A DNA stretch of 64,000 bases. It comes from Myripristis murdjan. Lineage: Eukaryota > Chordata > Actinopteri > Holocentriformes > Holocentridae. How positions within the stretch are numbered: the stretch's first letter is position 1; each line of letters opens with the position of its first letter. The notes beneath the pieces are model-generated. The model searched no databases, was not told the origin of the DNA, and saw nothing but the letters and a program-made list of their open reading frames with translations. This document shows, piece by piece, positions 32,153 to 44,202 of this stretch. The translations under genes and the position numbers were made by a program. The DNA is taken from assembly GCF_902150065.1 (NCBI RefSeq), contig NC_043990.1:2604117-2668116 (forward strand), in the 5' to 3' direction.

Positions 32153-32625
32153 ATGACTTTGAGCTCCATCCTCATCTGGACTCTCCTCTGCTTCACTCAG
32201 GGTGAGGAAAATCATTTTTCTGTGATGTGAAAATCATTTGGAGTGCAGCTGAGTTTCAGCTCAACATTTCATGTCCAGTGTTTCTTCTCTCTCTTCAGGG
32301 TCTTTTGGACAAAATGTTGTCGTGACTCAGCCAGCAGCCAAATCAGTCCAGATTGGTCAAACTGTCTCTATTGACTGTAAGGCCAATCCAAATGTTTATC
32401 ACTACTCTGGCTCACAGTATTACCTGGCTTGGTACCAACAGAAACCTGGAGAAGCTCCTAAACTACTGATCAAACGAACATCAGAGAGATTATCAGGAAT
32501 TTCCCCCAGATTCACTGGAAGTGGAGGAGGGAATGGAGTCGACTTCACTCTGATTATCAGTGGAGTCCAGGCTGAAGATGCAGCAGTTTACTACTGTCAG
32601 AGTCTCCACAGTGGTAATGTGTTCA
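32153..32625 (+). CDS. Light-chain V gene V4 (third V subgroup, 12-RSS)
   Basis: Leader exon 32153-32201 ([16 protein letters not shown]) with donor GTGAGG; V exon 32299-32625 after CTTCAG. The V domain reads [18 protein letters not shown], Cys in SIDCKAN, CDR1 [27 protein letters not shown]2 [34 protein letters not shown] and short CDR3 QSLHSGNVF. The GSGGGNGVDF loop is two residues longer than in V1-V3. Promoter, first leader codons, CDR3 region, RSS (heptamer 32626-32632, nonamer 32645-32653) and 3' flank match the V1 family, whereas intron and frameworks 1-3 do not. Confidence 0.92.
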
Positions 32626-32939
32626 CACAGTGAAAAAGAGTCGTACAAAAACCTCCCTCAGTCAGACTGAACAGAAACTGAAGAGACTGCTGCAGCTGGA
32701 AGCTACTGCAGGGACTGATACAGTTCACTGAGGACACACACACACACACACACACATGGTTGATGAGAACATATCATCTTGTTGATAGTGTCAGTGTCAG
32801 TTTTCCCTCTGAGCTTCACACAGCCACCTCCCACCTCAACAAGCTGAAAGTTCCCCCAAATGAAGAGGACAGTTCCAGTGAAGAAGCCCAATCAGAAACA
32901 TTAAAAGCACAACAACATGGAGCAAAGTGAGCTGCCCTG

Positions 32940-33540
32940 ATGCCGACCCAATTGTTGACATTTTAGTTTACGTCAGTGCTTGAGCCCTGTGTAGAAGAGA
33001 CGTGCATATTTTAGTTTCTCATGGGTCAGAACCAGAGATCAAAGTCATGTTATATTCCTTTATGCTGATGATATCTTCCTGTTTTTTTTCATCCTGAAAT
33101 TCATTTCCCCAGTTTTCCAGTTGCAAAATAAAGATCTTAGCATATTTTCTGAAGACACAACAACCTGAAGTAAACCAGAAGTCTTTCGAGTGGGAGACTT
33201 TTAGTGACAAATAATCACTGTGCACGTTTGAACAACACAACTTATCAGGATATAAAAGTGATTTTTACAAATAAAAAAGCATACTTTAAATAGTGAGAGA
33301 TATCAAAATAATGATAATACATGAATCATAATAACTTTGAGTTTTTATTCTTTAAACTAGAGAACACTGATTTGCATTACCCAAAAGGTAAATTAAATTG
33401 AAAACAAATAATTCTTGAAACATTTTTAGAATCATCAAAATAAATATATCATAAACATGAAACATGGAATATGAAGTTAGTCACATTATCATGAGGTTAT
33501 TAAAATTGATCCATTGATGAATGTCCTGATGAGAGTAATG
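32940..33540. repeat. spacer shared with 49105-49690, with LINE YADD relic
   Basis: Paralogous to the spacer upstream of V8. Around 33048-33085 the translation contains FYADDIFLFF, a decayed reverse-transcriptase palm box; the other copy reads LYADDILLFL near 49205-49240. No other gene content. Confidence 0.65.
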
Positions 33541-33584
33541 TGTGTCCCTGTTGGAGTGGGTCAGAGCATTTCCATAGAGAGCCA

Positions 33585-33630
33585 CTTTGCATCAGCAGCA
33601 CCATGCTCCAGTGCTCTGGGAGACTTTATA
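33585..33630 (+). promoter_or_regulatory. V5 promoter
   Basis: CTTTGCAT at 33585-33592 and TTTATA at 33625-33630; the base just before the TATA-like motif differs (GACTTTATA instead of GAGTTTATA). Confidence 0.75.
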
Positions 33631-33709
33631 GTCCTGAGAGTTGAAGACTGGATGACTGACAGCTGTCCTTCATGACAACAGAAGCCCCAGAAATCCTCCT
33701 CATCCAAAC

Positions 33710-34191
33710 ATGACTTTGAGCTCCATCCTCGTCTGGACTCTCCTCTGCTTCACTCAGGGTGAGGAAAATCATTTTTCTGTGATGTGAAAATCATTTGGAG
33801 TGCAGCTGAGTTTCACCTCAACATTTCATGTCCAGTGTTTCTTCTCTCTCTTCAGGGTCTTTTGGACAAAATATTGTCGTGACTCAGCCAGCAGCCAAAT
33901 CAGTCCAGATTGGTCAAACTGTCTCCATTGACTGTAAGGCCAATCCAACAGTTCATCAGTACTCTGGCTCACAGTATTTCCTGGCTTGGTACCAACAGAA
34001 ACCTGGAGAAGCTCCTAAACTACTGATCTACAGAACATCAGATAGGTTTTCAGGAATTTCCACCAGATTCACTGGAAGTGGAAGTGGGAATGGAGTCGAC
34101 TTCACTCTGACCATCAGTGGAGTCCAGGCTGAAGATGCAGCAGTTTACTACTGTAAGAGTTACCATTATATCAACAGTCAGCATATGTTCA
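33710..34191 (+). CDS. Light-chain V gene V5 (third V subgroup, 12-RSS)
   Basis: Leader exon 33710-33758; V exon 33856-34191. Sister of V4 with CDR1 [17 protein letters not shown]2 RTSDRFS, loop [16 protein letters not shown], and CDR3 [12 protein letters not shown], which restores the INSQ core missing in V4. Heptamer 34192-34198, spacer AAAAAGCATCGT, nonamer 34211-34219. Frame open. Confidence 0.92.
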
Positions 34192-34297
34192 CACAGTGAA
34201 AAAGCATCGTACAAAAACCTCCCTCAGTCAGACTGAACAGAAACTGAAGTGACTGCTGCAGCTGGAAGCTACTGCAGGGACTGATACAGTTCACTGA

Positions 34298-34339
<42 letters not shown>

Positions 34340-34479
34340 TTGATGAGAACATATCATCTTGCTGATAGTGTCAGTGTCAGTTTTCCCTCTGAGCTTCAAA
34401 CAGCCACCTCCCACCTCAACAAGCTGAAAGTTCCCCCAAATGAGGAGGACAGTTCCAGTGAAGAAGCCCAATCAGAAAC

Positions 34480-34769
34480 ATTAAAAGCACAACAACATGG
34501 AGCAAAGTGAGCTGCCCTGATGCCGACCCCCAAACCACTGCTGAATGATCCAAACAGCTTAGCCACACTGCTGCTGGAACATCTGGACTGTCAGGATACA
34601 AACAGATCAGGATGTTCATTCAGTCAGCTGGATCAGGAAGCCTCATTTAGACAGAGGAAAGGCAAGAGAGACAAGAGCCTGAACCTGAATCAACATGTTA
34701 GACTGTAAAGCCTGAACTATGAAAGAATTGGCAGAAAATTCCATTTTTTTAAATTGAACCCCTTATTCA
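34480..34769 (+). repeat. end of V5 3' flank
   Basis: Standard V-unit flank to about 34560, then unique sequence up to the piggyBac-like element. No gene. Confidence 0.55.
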
Positions 34770-35001
34770 GTCCTATAACAAAATGTAAAAAAAAAAAAAA
34801 AAAATTCAAAAAATATGTCTTTATATGATTTTTCTGTTGTATCATATATGATACATCAGGTATTAAACATAACACAATTGGTCACAGCAAGTTTTCTTTT
34901 TTTAACATAGCAGCAATATAACTCTTTATTTATATGCACTTTAACCAGTTTTTGTCTTTCTTTCAAACATTTCTCTCAAATATGTTATTTTCATCCGTTT
35001 T

Positions 35002-35235
35002 TTACTTCGCTTTGTGATACACAAGGAAGCAGTTTCTGTCCTTGTTCAGGCACAGGTGGACGCGGCATTTCCCACAGTAAATAGAAGAGAGGTGATTGCC
35101 TGTGCAAAGCTGGTTTTCCATGTTGGGAAGTGATCAATGTTATCCTTTCGCACATCAGGGGGCACGCGTGGAGCCCTCCTTTTCCGAGGTGGTGGGGTTG
35201 CCACACATCCTGGTGGGGATGTTGATGGGGGTAAA
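35002..35235 (-). pseudogene. piggyBac transposase C-terminal fragment
   Basis: On the minus strand one frame reads PPDVRKDNIDHFPTWK. After a frameshift near 35115 the next reads IYCGKCRVHLCLNKDRNCF and then LVYHKAK before TAA at 35002-35004. The C--C...HLC----NCF arrangement is the cysteine-rich DNA-binding domain at the end of piggyBac transposases. The catalytic part is not seen in this window. Confidence 0.8.
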
Positions 35236-35699
35236 ACAAATAAAATTCAGGGGCTAATAACATTGATTATTTTATTTTGGAACAATTCATATGTGGAAAT
35301 GGCAAGAAAAATGGTCAATTTCAAAAGAAAAACAATAAAATTGTTATGGAGCAAATGTGCTCCCAAATGCTTACTTGCTATTTAAAACCTGTAGTATCAA
35401 ATATGATACACGCATTTTCAACACAGTTTACTGCACACAAAAATGAAAAGTTTGGCTTAATCATAAGTTTATTCAAGTCATCTAACCCTTTTCTCAAAAT
35501 ATTAGTAAATATTAGTGTGACGTCACATGATGGTGGAGGGAAGCCTCGCGGCTCCTCTCCGTTTGTTTGATTGTTTGTTTTAAAGTTTAGACATTCTTAA
35601 GTCTAGAACTATTCAAACAGTCTTTTACCTTTTCTATCAGCCTAGCCTACGTTACTCTGTACAGGCGTTTAGTAACAAGTTTAGTAACAAGTTTTCGCC

Positions 35700-36408
35700 A
35701 TGCCGCCGACCATCAAAGAGATCAAAGAGACTCTTGACTCTCTGGCAAATGATTTCGCGGCGTTCAGAACGGAGCAGCAAAAGATTCTCAGTTTGACAGA
35801 AGAAGTTAAGAAACTTCAACTTCAAATCACTGAGAAGAATGTTAAAATTGCGGCACTTGAGAGCCGGGTGGCTGAGCTTGAGAAGGAGGACACAGCTACA
35901 CGTTTGGAGAAGCGGATAGAGGAACTCGAACAGTATTCCTATCAAACCCTGGAATTTTGCCGAGGCGGTGACGGGCCCACCAACGGAGGAGGGATTGTTG
36001 AACGAGCCCAGCCCGGCAGAGGACAACAGCATGGAGAGACAGGTGACTGACTACCTCCGATCCAAGGGGATAGCGGTGGACCGGAGTTGCATCGAGGCTT
36101 GTCACCCTCTCCCCCGGGGAAAGAAGACTGACATTCCCGCTGTGATATTGAGATTTACACATCGGAAACATAAAGTGGCGCTGTTGAAGCAGAGGAAATG
36201 TCTTAAAGGCACAAAGGTTTACCTGAACGATCACTTAACAAAAAAGAATGGAGATATTGCCAAGGCGGCTCGCTTTTTGTACAAGCAGAAGAAGATCAAG
36301 TCCACTTGGACGGCAAATTGCAAGGTATTCATAAAGCTAAATGGAACGCCGGAAGAATCCAAGGTGATTGTGATCAAGGACATCAAAGAACTCGACAAGT
36401 ATCAGTGA
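35700..36408 (+). pseudogene. LINE ORF1 (coiled coil + RNA-binding-like domain), frameshifted
   Basis: The first frame from ATG 35700 has a long heptad region (IKEIKETLDSLANDF ... EEVKKLQLQITEK ... ALESRVAELEKE ... LEKRIEELEQY), a coiled coil for trimer-type assembly. Near 35945-35965 the frame changes, and the frame open to 36408 carries a C-terminal domain (DIPAVILRFTHRKHKVALLK, LKGTKVYLNDHLT, WTANCKVFIKLNG). This is the RRM/CTD-like nucleic-acid-binding part typical of LINE ORF1 proteins. Confidence 0.75.
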
Positions 36409-36696
36409 TGGATGATTATAAAACGGACAGTTACAAAGTAATGTTCCAGCGTGATTATAAAACTGACAGTCACAATGTAATGTTTCAGCGCATCGGACTG
36501 CATGGGAGAGTGACGGTGGATTGGGATTGCAATAATAAACCAACTGTGGATTGGAATGATAGAGCTGTGCAGTACGAAGGCCGGGAGGTCTGTCGGTCGC
36601 ACATGAAAATGACTGTGAAATTGATTGTGGTCTGGAGAGATGATGGAACTGTTCAATGATGCCGCGGGACATCCGCGGAAATGACGCTGGACTGAA

Positions 36697-39600
36697 ATGG
36701 CTGTAGGTTCTTCCGATTCACCCGAGCCTGCTGATCATAATATGTACGAATCTGTGAGTATTCTTGAGTTCAATTCAGCTGATAATATAGATCATAAACA
36801 GCATGAATTAGTAAATGACATACACTACTCACAAAAAGTTAGGGATATTTGGCTTACGGGTGAAATTTACGGAAAATGTAAAAAGTCCACGCTACAGTGA
36901 TATTATATCATGAAAGTAGGGCATTTAAGTAGAAGTATACACTGGTGATTTCCTCATCTCAAACAATTTCTTGAAACAAAAGCCAACAACAGCGGTGGAT
37001 ATACCACAACAAAAAATGTCAATGTCTCAGTAACTTGTCATGTGCCCTTGAGCATCAATTACAGCTTGACAACGACGTCTCATGCTGTTCACAAGTCGAG
37101 TTATTGTCTGCTGAGGCATGGCATCCCACTCTTCTTGAAGGGCGGCCCTCAGGACATTGAGGTTCTGGGGTACAGAGCTCCGAGCCTCTACACGGCGACT
37201 CAGCTGATCCCATAGGTTTTCTATGGGATTCAGGTCTGGAGAAAGTGCAGGCCACTCCATTTGAGGTACCCCAGTCTCCAGCAGCCGTTCCCTAATGATG
37301 CAACCTCGATGAGCTGGAGCATTGTCGTCCATGAAGATGAAATTAGGCCTGTGTTGTTCATGCAGGGGTACAATGACTGGATTAATGATGTTATTCAGGT
37401 AGTATGGGCTTGTCACAAAGTGTAGAGCAGTTCACTGTACTGACCAGACACACCTGCCCACACAGTAACACCACCACCACCAAAGGCTCGTCTCGTGACA
37501 ACAGTGGCTGATCCATAGCGCTCTCCTTGACGTCTCCAACATCATTGGCGGCCATCATTTCTGCTCAACATGAATCGGCTTTCATCAGAGAACAGCACTG
37601 AGGCCCACTGGTCCCTCGTCCAGCGTAAATGCTCCCTGGCTCATGCAAGACGATGACACCTGTGCCTGGTGGTGTGGTCAGGTACCCTTGCAGGTCGTCT
37701 AGCACGCAGACCATGCTGATGTAAACGGTTTCGAATGGTCTGATGTGACACTTGGGTGCCTCTCACCTCCCTTAAATGTGCCTGGAGTTGAGTGGCATTC
37801 ATCATCCGGTTCCACAGGGCACTGTTCACAATGAAGCGGTCATCAGTGTGGGATGTGGCCAAAGGACGTCCACTTCTATGCCTTTCTGTGACTCTTCCAG
37901 TCTCTCTGTATCTCTGTTGCAACCTGCTGATGACACTCTGTGACACTCTAAGCTCAGTGGCCACTTCCGTCTGAGAACATCCTGTTTGAAGCCTCGCAAT
38001 GGCGAGGTGCTGCTGATCAATTGTTAGGTGTCGTCTTGGTCTCATGATGTGAAAATGTGAACAGCATGATGAGGAGGACTGTTTAAATACCAATTCTAAT
38101 TGAACCAGGAAATTTATTGGTCGATTCATGGATCAAACACCTGTTGTGAATTTTGCCGTTAAACTCCTTGTTAGAGAACAGCAACTTGTGCAAAAAGTAC
38201 TGAAACACTGAACAGTTGGACATGTGCATTCAAAAGTTTACAGAAGGTCACATTAAGTTCACTTGTAAAGGTTATAATGCATTTTAGGTTCATCCTGAAA
38301 TTTCACCCGAAAGCCGAATATCCCTAACTTTTTGTGAGTAGTGTAGATCCGGAGGTCCACTTTTCCCAGAACATTAATGTAAATTGTGAATATTACTCTG
38401 AAGACAAGTTTAATTCTAATGTGACTGGTGAGGAGTTCTCAGTTATACATTTCAACAGTAGAAGTCTCTACAGCAACTTCTCAAAAATCAAAGAATGCCT
38501 TCAACAACTCAATCATACGTTCTGTGTAATTGCAATTTCGGAGTCTTGGATGCGAAATGATAGAGAACTTCATGAAGGATTAGATGGCTATGACTTATTC
38601 TATCAAAACAGGGCACAAAAAAGAGGTGAGGGTGTTGCCTTGTTTGTGTTGTCTACTCTTAAATGTAAAGTTATTGCCAATATGACAACTGCCATTGACA
38701 ATGTGATGGAGTGTATAACCATAGAAATCAATGTGGAGAGATCAAAGAACATATTAATTAGTTATATTTATAGAGCACCATCGACAGGTATTGACTTGTT
38801 TAACATGAAGATTTGTGAATTATTTGATAAACAGAAAGAAAAGGTGGTCTTGGTATGTGGTGACTTTAATATTGATTTAATTAAATCTGATGAGCTTTCA
38901 GCATCCAAGGAATTTGTTGAAGTTATGTTCAGTCTGTGTCTATACCCGTTAATTCTAAAACCTAGTAGAATAACAAAGGACAGTGCAACTTTGATTGACA
39001 ATATCTTTACTAATGTAATTGAGGGTAGTGGATTATTGGTTACTGATGTAAGTGACCATCTGCCTGTCTTTGCTGTGTTAGAAATGAAAAATTTAAGAGT
39101 AAGTAAAAATAGGCACTTTAATTTGATTAGAAGGGAAACACCAGAGGCAATTTTGGCTCTGAAAGCTGAACTCCGGAATCACCACTGGCAGGAAGTGTAT
39201 GTGGACAGCACCAATGAAGCATATGATGCGTTTCTGGATTCTTTCATGTTACGATATAACCATTACTGCCCATTAATAGTAAACAAACAAAATCCCAAAA
39301 AGAAACCATGGTTAACCAAGGATTTGGAACTGGCTTGTAGAAAGAAAAACAGGCTGTACAAGGACTTTTTAAAGTACCGTACTAAAGAAAAGGAGGAAAA
39401 GTATAAAATGTACAAAAACAAACTGACATCTATTATGCGACTACAAAAAAAAGCTTATTACAACCAATTGTTACAAAAGTATAAAAACGACACCAAGGCA
39501 ACATGGAGAGTGCTCAATGAACTGATGAGGAAACAAAGTAAAAAAGATTTTCCTAATTACTTTGTTCGAAATGATAATTCAATCATTGAAAACATAGAAG

Positions 39601-41255
39601 ACATTGTCAATGAGTTTAATGATTTTTTTGTTAATGTTGGCCCTAACCTTGCCAAAGAAATTATGCCTACTGTTGAAGATGACATTGATTCATCTCTTGC
39701 AGCAAATTGCAACTCAATGTTCCTTGGTGGGGTTAGTGAAAGTGATGTTCTAGAGGTGGTCATGAAGTTTAAGAACAAAAAGTCAACAGATGGAAACAAT
39801 ATTAGTATGTCAGTTGTTAAGGAAGTCATTGACTGTATTCTTGTGCCTTTCACGTATATATGCAACAAATCGTTTGAAACTGGTGTATTCCCAGAAAAAA
39901 TGAAAACAGCAAAGGTAGTACCGATATACAAAAGCGGTGACAGTCATCTTATTTCAAATTATAGACCTATATCATTGCTCTCTCAATTCTCTAAAATACT
40001 AGAAAAAATATTCGTAAATAGATTGGATGGATTTATCGAAAAATACAAATTATTAAGTGATCATCAATATGGTTTTAGAACCCAACGCTCCACTTCCTTA
40101 GCAGTAATTGATTTTGTAGAGAATATAGCAACAGCCTTGGACAATAAACAGTTCAGCATTGGCGTATTTATTGATTTAAGAAAAGCATTTGACACTATAG
40201 ACCACGTTCTCCTTGTGGAGAAATTACAACGTTATGGGATTAGAGGTGTAACCCTACAATGGATAAGAACCTACTTAGAAAAAAGGTTTCAGTATGTCAA
40301 AGTTAACAACACCGAGTCACACCTCAGACCAGTGACCTGTGGTGTTCCACAGGGTTCTGTGCTGGGGCCCAAGCTATTTATTCTCTACGTAAATGACATT
40401 TTTTCAGTATCAAACATTTTGAAATGCGTCACATTTGCTGACGATACGAATTTATATTGTTCAGGAGGTAAATTGAATGAATTACTATCGACAGTGGAAA
40501 GAGAATTGGCCGTGCTAAAAAAATGCTTCAATAGAAATAAGCTCTCCTTAAATGAAAACAAAACAAAATTTATGGTCTTTGGGAGTGGGGTGGCTGATTG
40601 TGAAATCAAACCTAAGTTAAATGAAATTGAAATTGAGCGAGTTTACGATATTAAATTCCTGGGGGTCACTATAGATCACAGACTGTCCTGGAAACCACAC
40701 ATTGAATTTATCCGTGGCAAATTAGCCAAATCTGTTGGTATTTTGTATAAAGCTGGGGACCTTCTAAATGAAAAAGCTCTCCATCTGTTGTACTTTTCAC
40801 TCGTTATGCCCCACATGACATACTGTGTTGAGGCTTGGGGAAATGTTTACAAAACAAATCTAGATCCTATTGTTAAATTACAGAAGAGAGCAATCAGAAT
40901 AATAAATAAAGCTGGTTATCGAGAAACAACAAATCCACTATTTGTCAAGTCCTGCCTCTTAAAATTCCCAGATATAGTGTATAGTAGAACCCTTGAAATT
41001 GTCTTCCGTGTAAGATTAAAAACTATGCCAGAATGTATCCTTAAATTATTTTCGCTGAGAAAATCCAACTATAATTTAAGAGGATCTTGTATTTATAATG
41101 TAGGTAAGGCTAGGACGAATATTAAAAGCAGAAGTGTTTCTATTCTGGGAGTTAAACTGTGGAATATCCTTAGCGATGACCTGAAACTATGTAGCTCCTT
41201 ACAGAAATTTAAATGTAACTTAAAACGCAAGTTGCTGCTTCAATATTCTGTGTAG
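36697..41255 (+). pseudogene. LINE ORF2 (endonuclease + RT) split by a Tc1 insertion
   Basis: The ATG is at 36697 (MAVGSSDSPEPADHN...). The frame reaches ...HELVNDI at the Tc1 site and continues in the same frame after it with DPEVHFSQN, open to TAG 41253-41255. Without the transposon it would be about 1,010 residues. Endonuclease: IHFNSRSLYSN, AISESWM, LVCGDFNIDL (near 38858), VSDHLPVF. Reverse transcriptase: NYRPISLLSQF, FIDLRKAFDTIDH (near 40168), [18 protein letters not shown] (near 40433). No other stop or frameshift is seen, so the Tc1 is the only visible lesion in ORF2. Confidence 0.85.
36823..38343 (-). mobile_element. Tc1-like transposon, 1.5 kb, defective
   Basis: Inverted ends CACTACTCACAAAAAGTTAG and CTAACTTTTTGTGAGTAGTG are bounded by TA at 36821-36822 and 38344-38345. 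The transposase is on the minus strand. An N-terminal part (open frame 37641-38129, MRPRRHLTIDQQHLAIARLQ, paired helix-turn-helix) is followed by a catalytic-core part (37027-37416) with FMDDNAPAHRG and NPIENLWD. The middle is broken by frameshifts and the first catalytic Asp region is not in an open frame. Same family as 2482-3188. Confidence 0.92.
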
Positions 41256-41859
41256 GGTTGGGACTCTTCCCAAATTCTGTGTAAATGCCTTTTTACCTTT
41301 CCTCTGTTTATTCCTTGCTTTGTTTTTTTATTTTTTTTTCTCTTTGCCATTATGTGTGTATTTAGTCTGGTTTGATAGGATAAAGGATAGGCTAAAATAA
41401 GCCTTTGGCTTCCGCCTCTTCCTATTTCGGCCTTTCATTTGTTAGGAATTATACAAGTATATTTATCTTATGGGATAGTCAAATTTCATTTAATGTGCTA
41501 GTATGCATTCTGTATTTTTGTTGCTACTTTTTGGCCGAAATAAACTTCAAACTTCAAACTTCAAAACTTCAAACTTCAAACTTCAAGATATACAAGGTAA
41601 ACGTACAAGAACACCTTTCAAACAAAATTTGATTGTTGATGCTAGCACCACCTGCGCAACACGTGAAGGCAGGCAAGTTGGGTCAAACCATCTGAGACTC
41701 TCTGAGTACTTGAAGTGCCAATGGTATGATCCAGGGTAAACAGGGGAAGTGTCCAAACGTATACAACAGTATTTTGGTCAAGTATTGATTAAACTGAAAA
41801 CGGAATGCATTAATTAATAACGTGTATCATATATGATACGAATGGTTTTATAGGGTTAA

Positions 41860-43340
41860 GGACAAGAAATGTACAAAAGTAAAGAGGCAAATGTTTTCTT
41901 TACAATTTAACTGTGTCTATAAAGTTATACACCCAGACACACACACACACACATAGAAGTTTCAAAACAGCTGAGGATGCATGCAGAATACTGAATCTCC
42001 ACAGAACAAAAGAAATTCAAGTCTGATTATAATTTCAGTCATATGATGGGTGTTACTGATTGAAGAACAAAAGTTTATATTAATATTTGACAATATATTT
42101 ATGACTAGAAACGTCTTGTAGTGGCATATTCATGATAGTGCAAAAGGCCAAATCATAAGAACTGACTTGAAAAGCCTTTGCTGTTCAAAATGTTAGCGGA
42201 CACACTAAGAATATATATTTTGTGCTGTGTTGCATTTCACACAGAATGGGAAGATAAAAATGTTGCTCAGTGTGAGTTGCTGCTCAGTCGATTCACACTG
42301 GACCAGGTCTACTGACCGGCTCCCCTTGCAGCTTCTCTTTGCCAAAACTGAAACGGGTAAAACTGCTTTCATGCTCCACATCCATGGAATTATACTCTTT
42401 AATCAACAACCTGATATGTTTTGGTCATTTCAAATCACTGAGCAACCCACAGCCCCAATTTACAACAGCTGTCATGACTCAGCAGAATACCACACATGAA
42501 TTTATCTGACATTTGAAAGAGCACTGTTTTCTGTAAGGATGAGGAAAATGGAGAAAACATTCAACTAAAATGAGACAATAAGAAAGAACGCATTGGAAAA
42601 GGAGAGGAACATCAAGATGCCTTCAAACTCACACAACAGGGGTTGAGGTGACAGTATTGAACCTGTGGGGGGCGCTAGTGGGTTTCCAACAGAATGTGGA
42701 ACAAACAGTGAGCAGGGAAGTGTGCTGGTTCCACATGGACTGAAAAGCCAGTAATTCATCTGTTGTACAGACACTGAGTCAGAGCAGAAGAGGAGAATGT
42801 GCTGGAGGACTGTAGAAGGAAACCTGAGCATCAGAAAATAAAGCCAAGCCACTGAAATACAGACAAGCAGCAAGAACAAGGAGACTGCTGAGGAAAATAA
42901 CAATATGGAAAGCAGATCAGAGCATTTTACTGACATGGTTTTAGAAATTAATAACACACTTTATTGAACAGCACTTTTCTACACTTAAATAAAACCTGAT
43001 ATTAACCACATATACATGAGGATTACTGAAATAGTCAAAAGCCCCCAGCACTATGTATGTGTGTGTGTGTGTGTGCGTATGGGTGGGTGTGTGGGTGTGT
43101 GTTCAGTAATAGTTTACATTATACTGGACATAAAGGAGGCACATTTTTGACAATATTCATAAATTCATCATTTGCATGAGTTAATATATTTAATTTAAAG
43201 AAGAGGAAGTAAAAAAAAAAAAAAGGTCAGTTTTTGGATGCATTTTAAAGTTGGCATTTTGTTTTGTTGAAACAATAATCAAAATAAATGTACACAGATA
43301 TAATTAGCATTTTGTGGACATCCTGAAAAAGAAGGTATTT
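41860..43340. other. spacer upstream of V6
   Basis: About 1.5 kb with no recognised gene or transposon end. It includes a short CA run near 41940 and TG-rich sequence at 43055-43102. It may be original inter-V DNA. Confidence 0.5.
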
Positions 43341-43428
43341 AGTAAAATAATATCAATGTAAAAGACGTCCTGATGAGAGTAATGTGTGTCCCTGTTGGAG
43401 TGGGTCAGAGCATTTCCATAGAGAGCCA

Positions 43429-43474
43429 CTTTGCATCAGCAGCACCATGCTCCAGTGCTCTGGGAGAGTTTATA
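43429..43474 (+). promoter_or_regulatory. V6 promoter
   Basis: CTTTGCAT at 43429-43436 and TTTATA at 43469-43474. Confidence 0.75.
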
Positions 43475-43553
43475 GTCCTGAGAGTTGAAGACTGGATGAC
43501 TGACAGCTGTCCTTCATGACAACAGAAGCCCCAGAAATCCTCCTCATCCAAAC

Positions 43554-44063
43554 ATGACTTTGAGCTCCATCCTCATCTGGACTCTCCTCTGCTGCTGCTT
43601 GACAGGTAAAGTCCAGAGAATCAAAGTCCTCTCCTCTATGAAGATCCGTCCCTCTGAAATGAAGCGGAGAAAAGCATGACGCTGCTTTGTGTTTTTGTCT
43701 GTGTGTCCTCAGAGTCCAGAGGCCAGGTCACAGTGACTCAGCCTGGAGCAGTGAGCGCTGCTCTGGGAGCCTCCGTCACCATCACATGTAAAACCAGCCA
43801 GAACGTTTATGTTGGTACTGGCTTTGATGATGATTTTAATACTGTTAATGTAGACCTTCTATCTTGGTACCAACAGAAAGATGGAGAAACTCCTAAACTC
43901 CTCATTTACTGGGCTAATACTCGAGAATCAGGGATTTCAGATCGTTTTACAGGTAGTGGATCAGGGAGTGACTTCACTCTGACCATCAGTGGAGTCCAGG
44001 CTGAAGATGCAGCAGTTTACTACTGTCAGAGTCAACATGAAATCAACAGTCAAGCTGTGTTCA
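43554..44063 (+). CDS. Light-chain V gene V6, very long CDR1 (12-RSS)
   Basis: Leader exon 43554-43605; V exon 43713-44063. Between the framework-1 Cys and the WYQQ Trp there are 25 residues, against 13-17 in V1-V5. The extra loop is [18 protein letters not shown]2 is WANTRES and CDR3 [12 protein letters not shown]. Heptamer 44064-44070, 12-base spacer, nonamer 44083-44091. Frame open and splice sites as in V1. Confidence 0.92.
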
Positions 44064-44171
44064 CACAGTGAAAAAGCGTCGTACAAAAACCTCCCTCAGT
44101 CAGACTGAACAGAAACTGAAGTGACTGCTGCAGCTGGAAGCTACTGCAGGGACTGATACAGTTCACTGAGG

Positions 44172-44202
<31 letters not shown>

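Larger units (their letters stand above)
35513..41630 (+). mobile_element. LINE (APE-type non-LTR), interrupted by a Tc1 element
   Basis: The 5' UTR begins near a perfect CRE-like palindrome TGTGACGTCACA (35516-35527). ORF1 starts at 35700 and ORF2 at 36697. The 3' UTR ends in short AAACTTC repeats (about 41548-41586). The exact 3' boundary is uncertain; the simple-repeat tail ends near 41590. Tc1 element 36823-38343 is inserted in ORF2 with TA duplication. The clade is CR1/L2/Jockey-group by reverse-transcriptase style but not resolved. Apart from an ORF1 frameshift and the Tc1 insertion, it is well preserved. Confidence 0.8.
34770..41855 (-). mobile_element. piggyBac-like element hosting a LINE and a Tc1
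   Basis: The right end is CCCTATAAAACC (minus strand) next to TTAA at 41856-41859. The left end is a decayed counterpart (TCCTATAACAAAAT) near 34770. The palindrome GTATCATATATGATAC stands near both ends (34839-34854 and 41824-41839), with a near copy at 35394-35409. Between about 35002 and 35235 the minus strand encodes the last part of a piggyBac transposase. A LINE of about 6 kb, itself carrying a Tc1 element, has inserted in it. Outer boundaries are approximate on the left. Confidence 0.7.

Noticed and set aside
42565-42957. A 130-codon minus-strand frame
   Set aside because: No motif, no splice or promoter context, and a composition expected from antisense of non-coding DNA.
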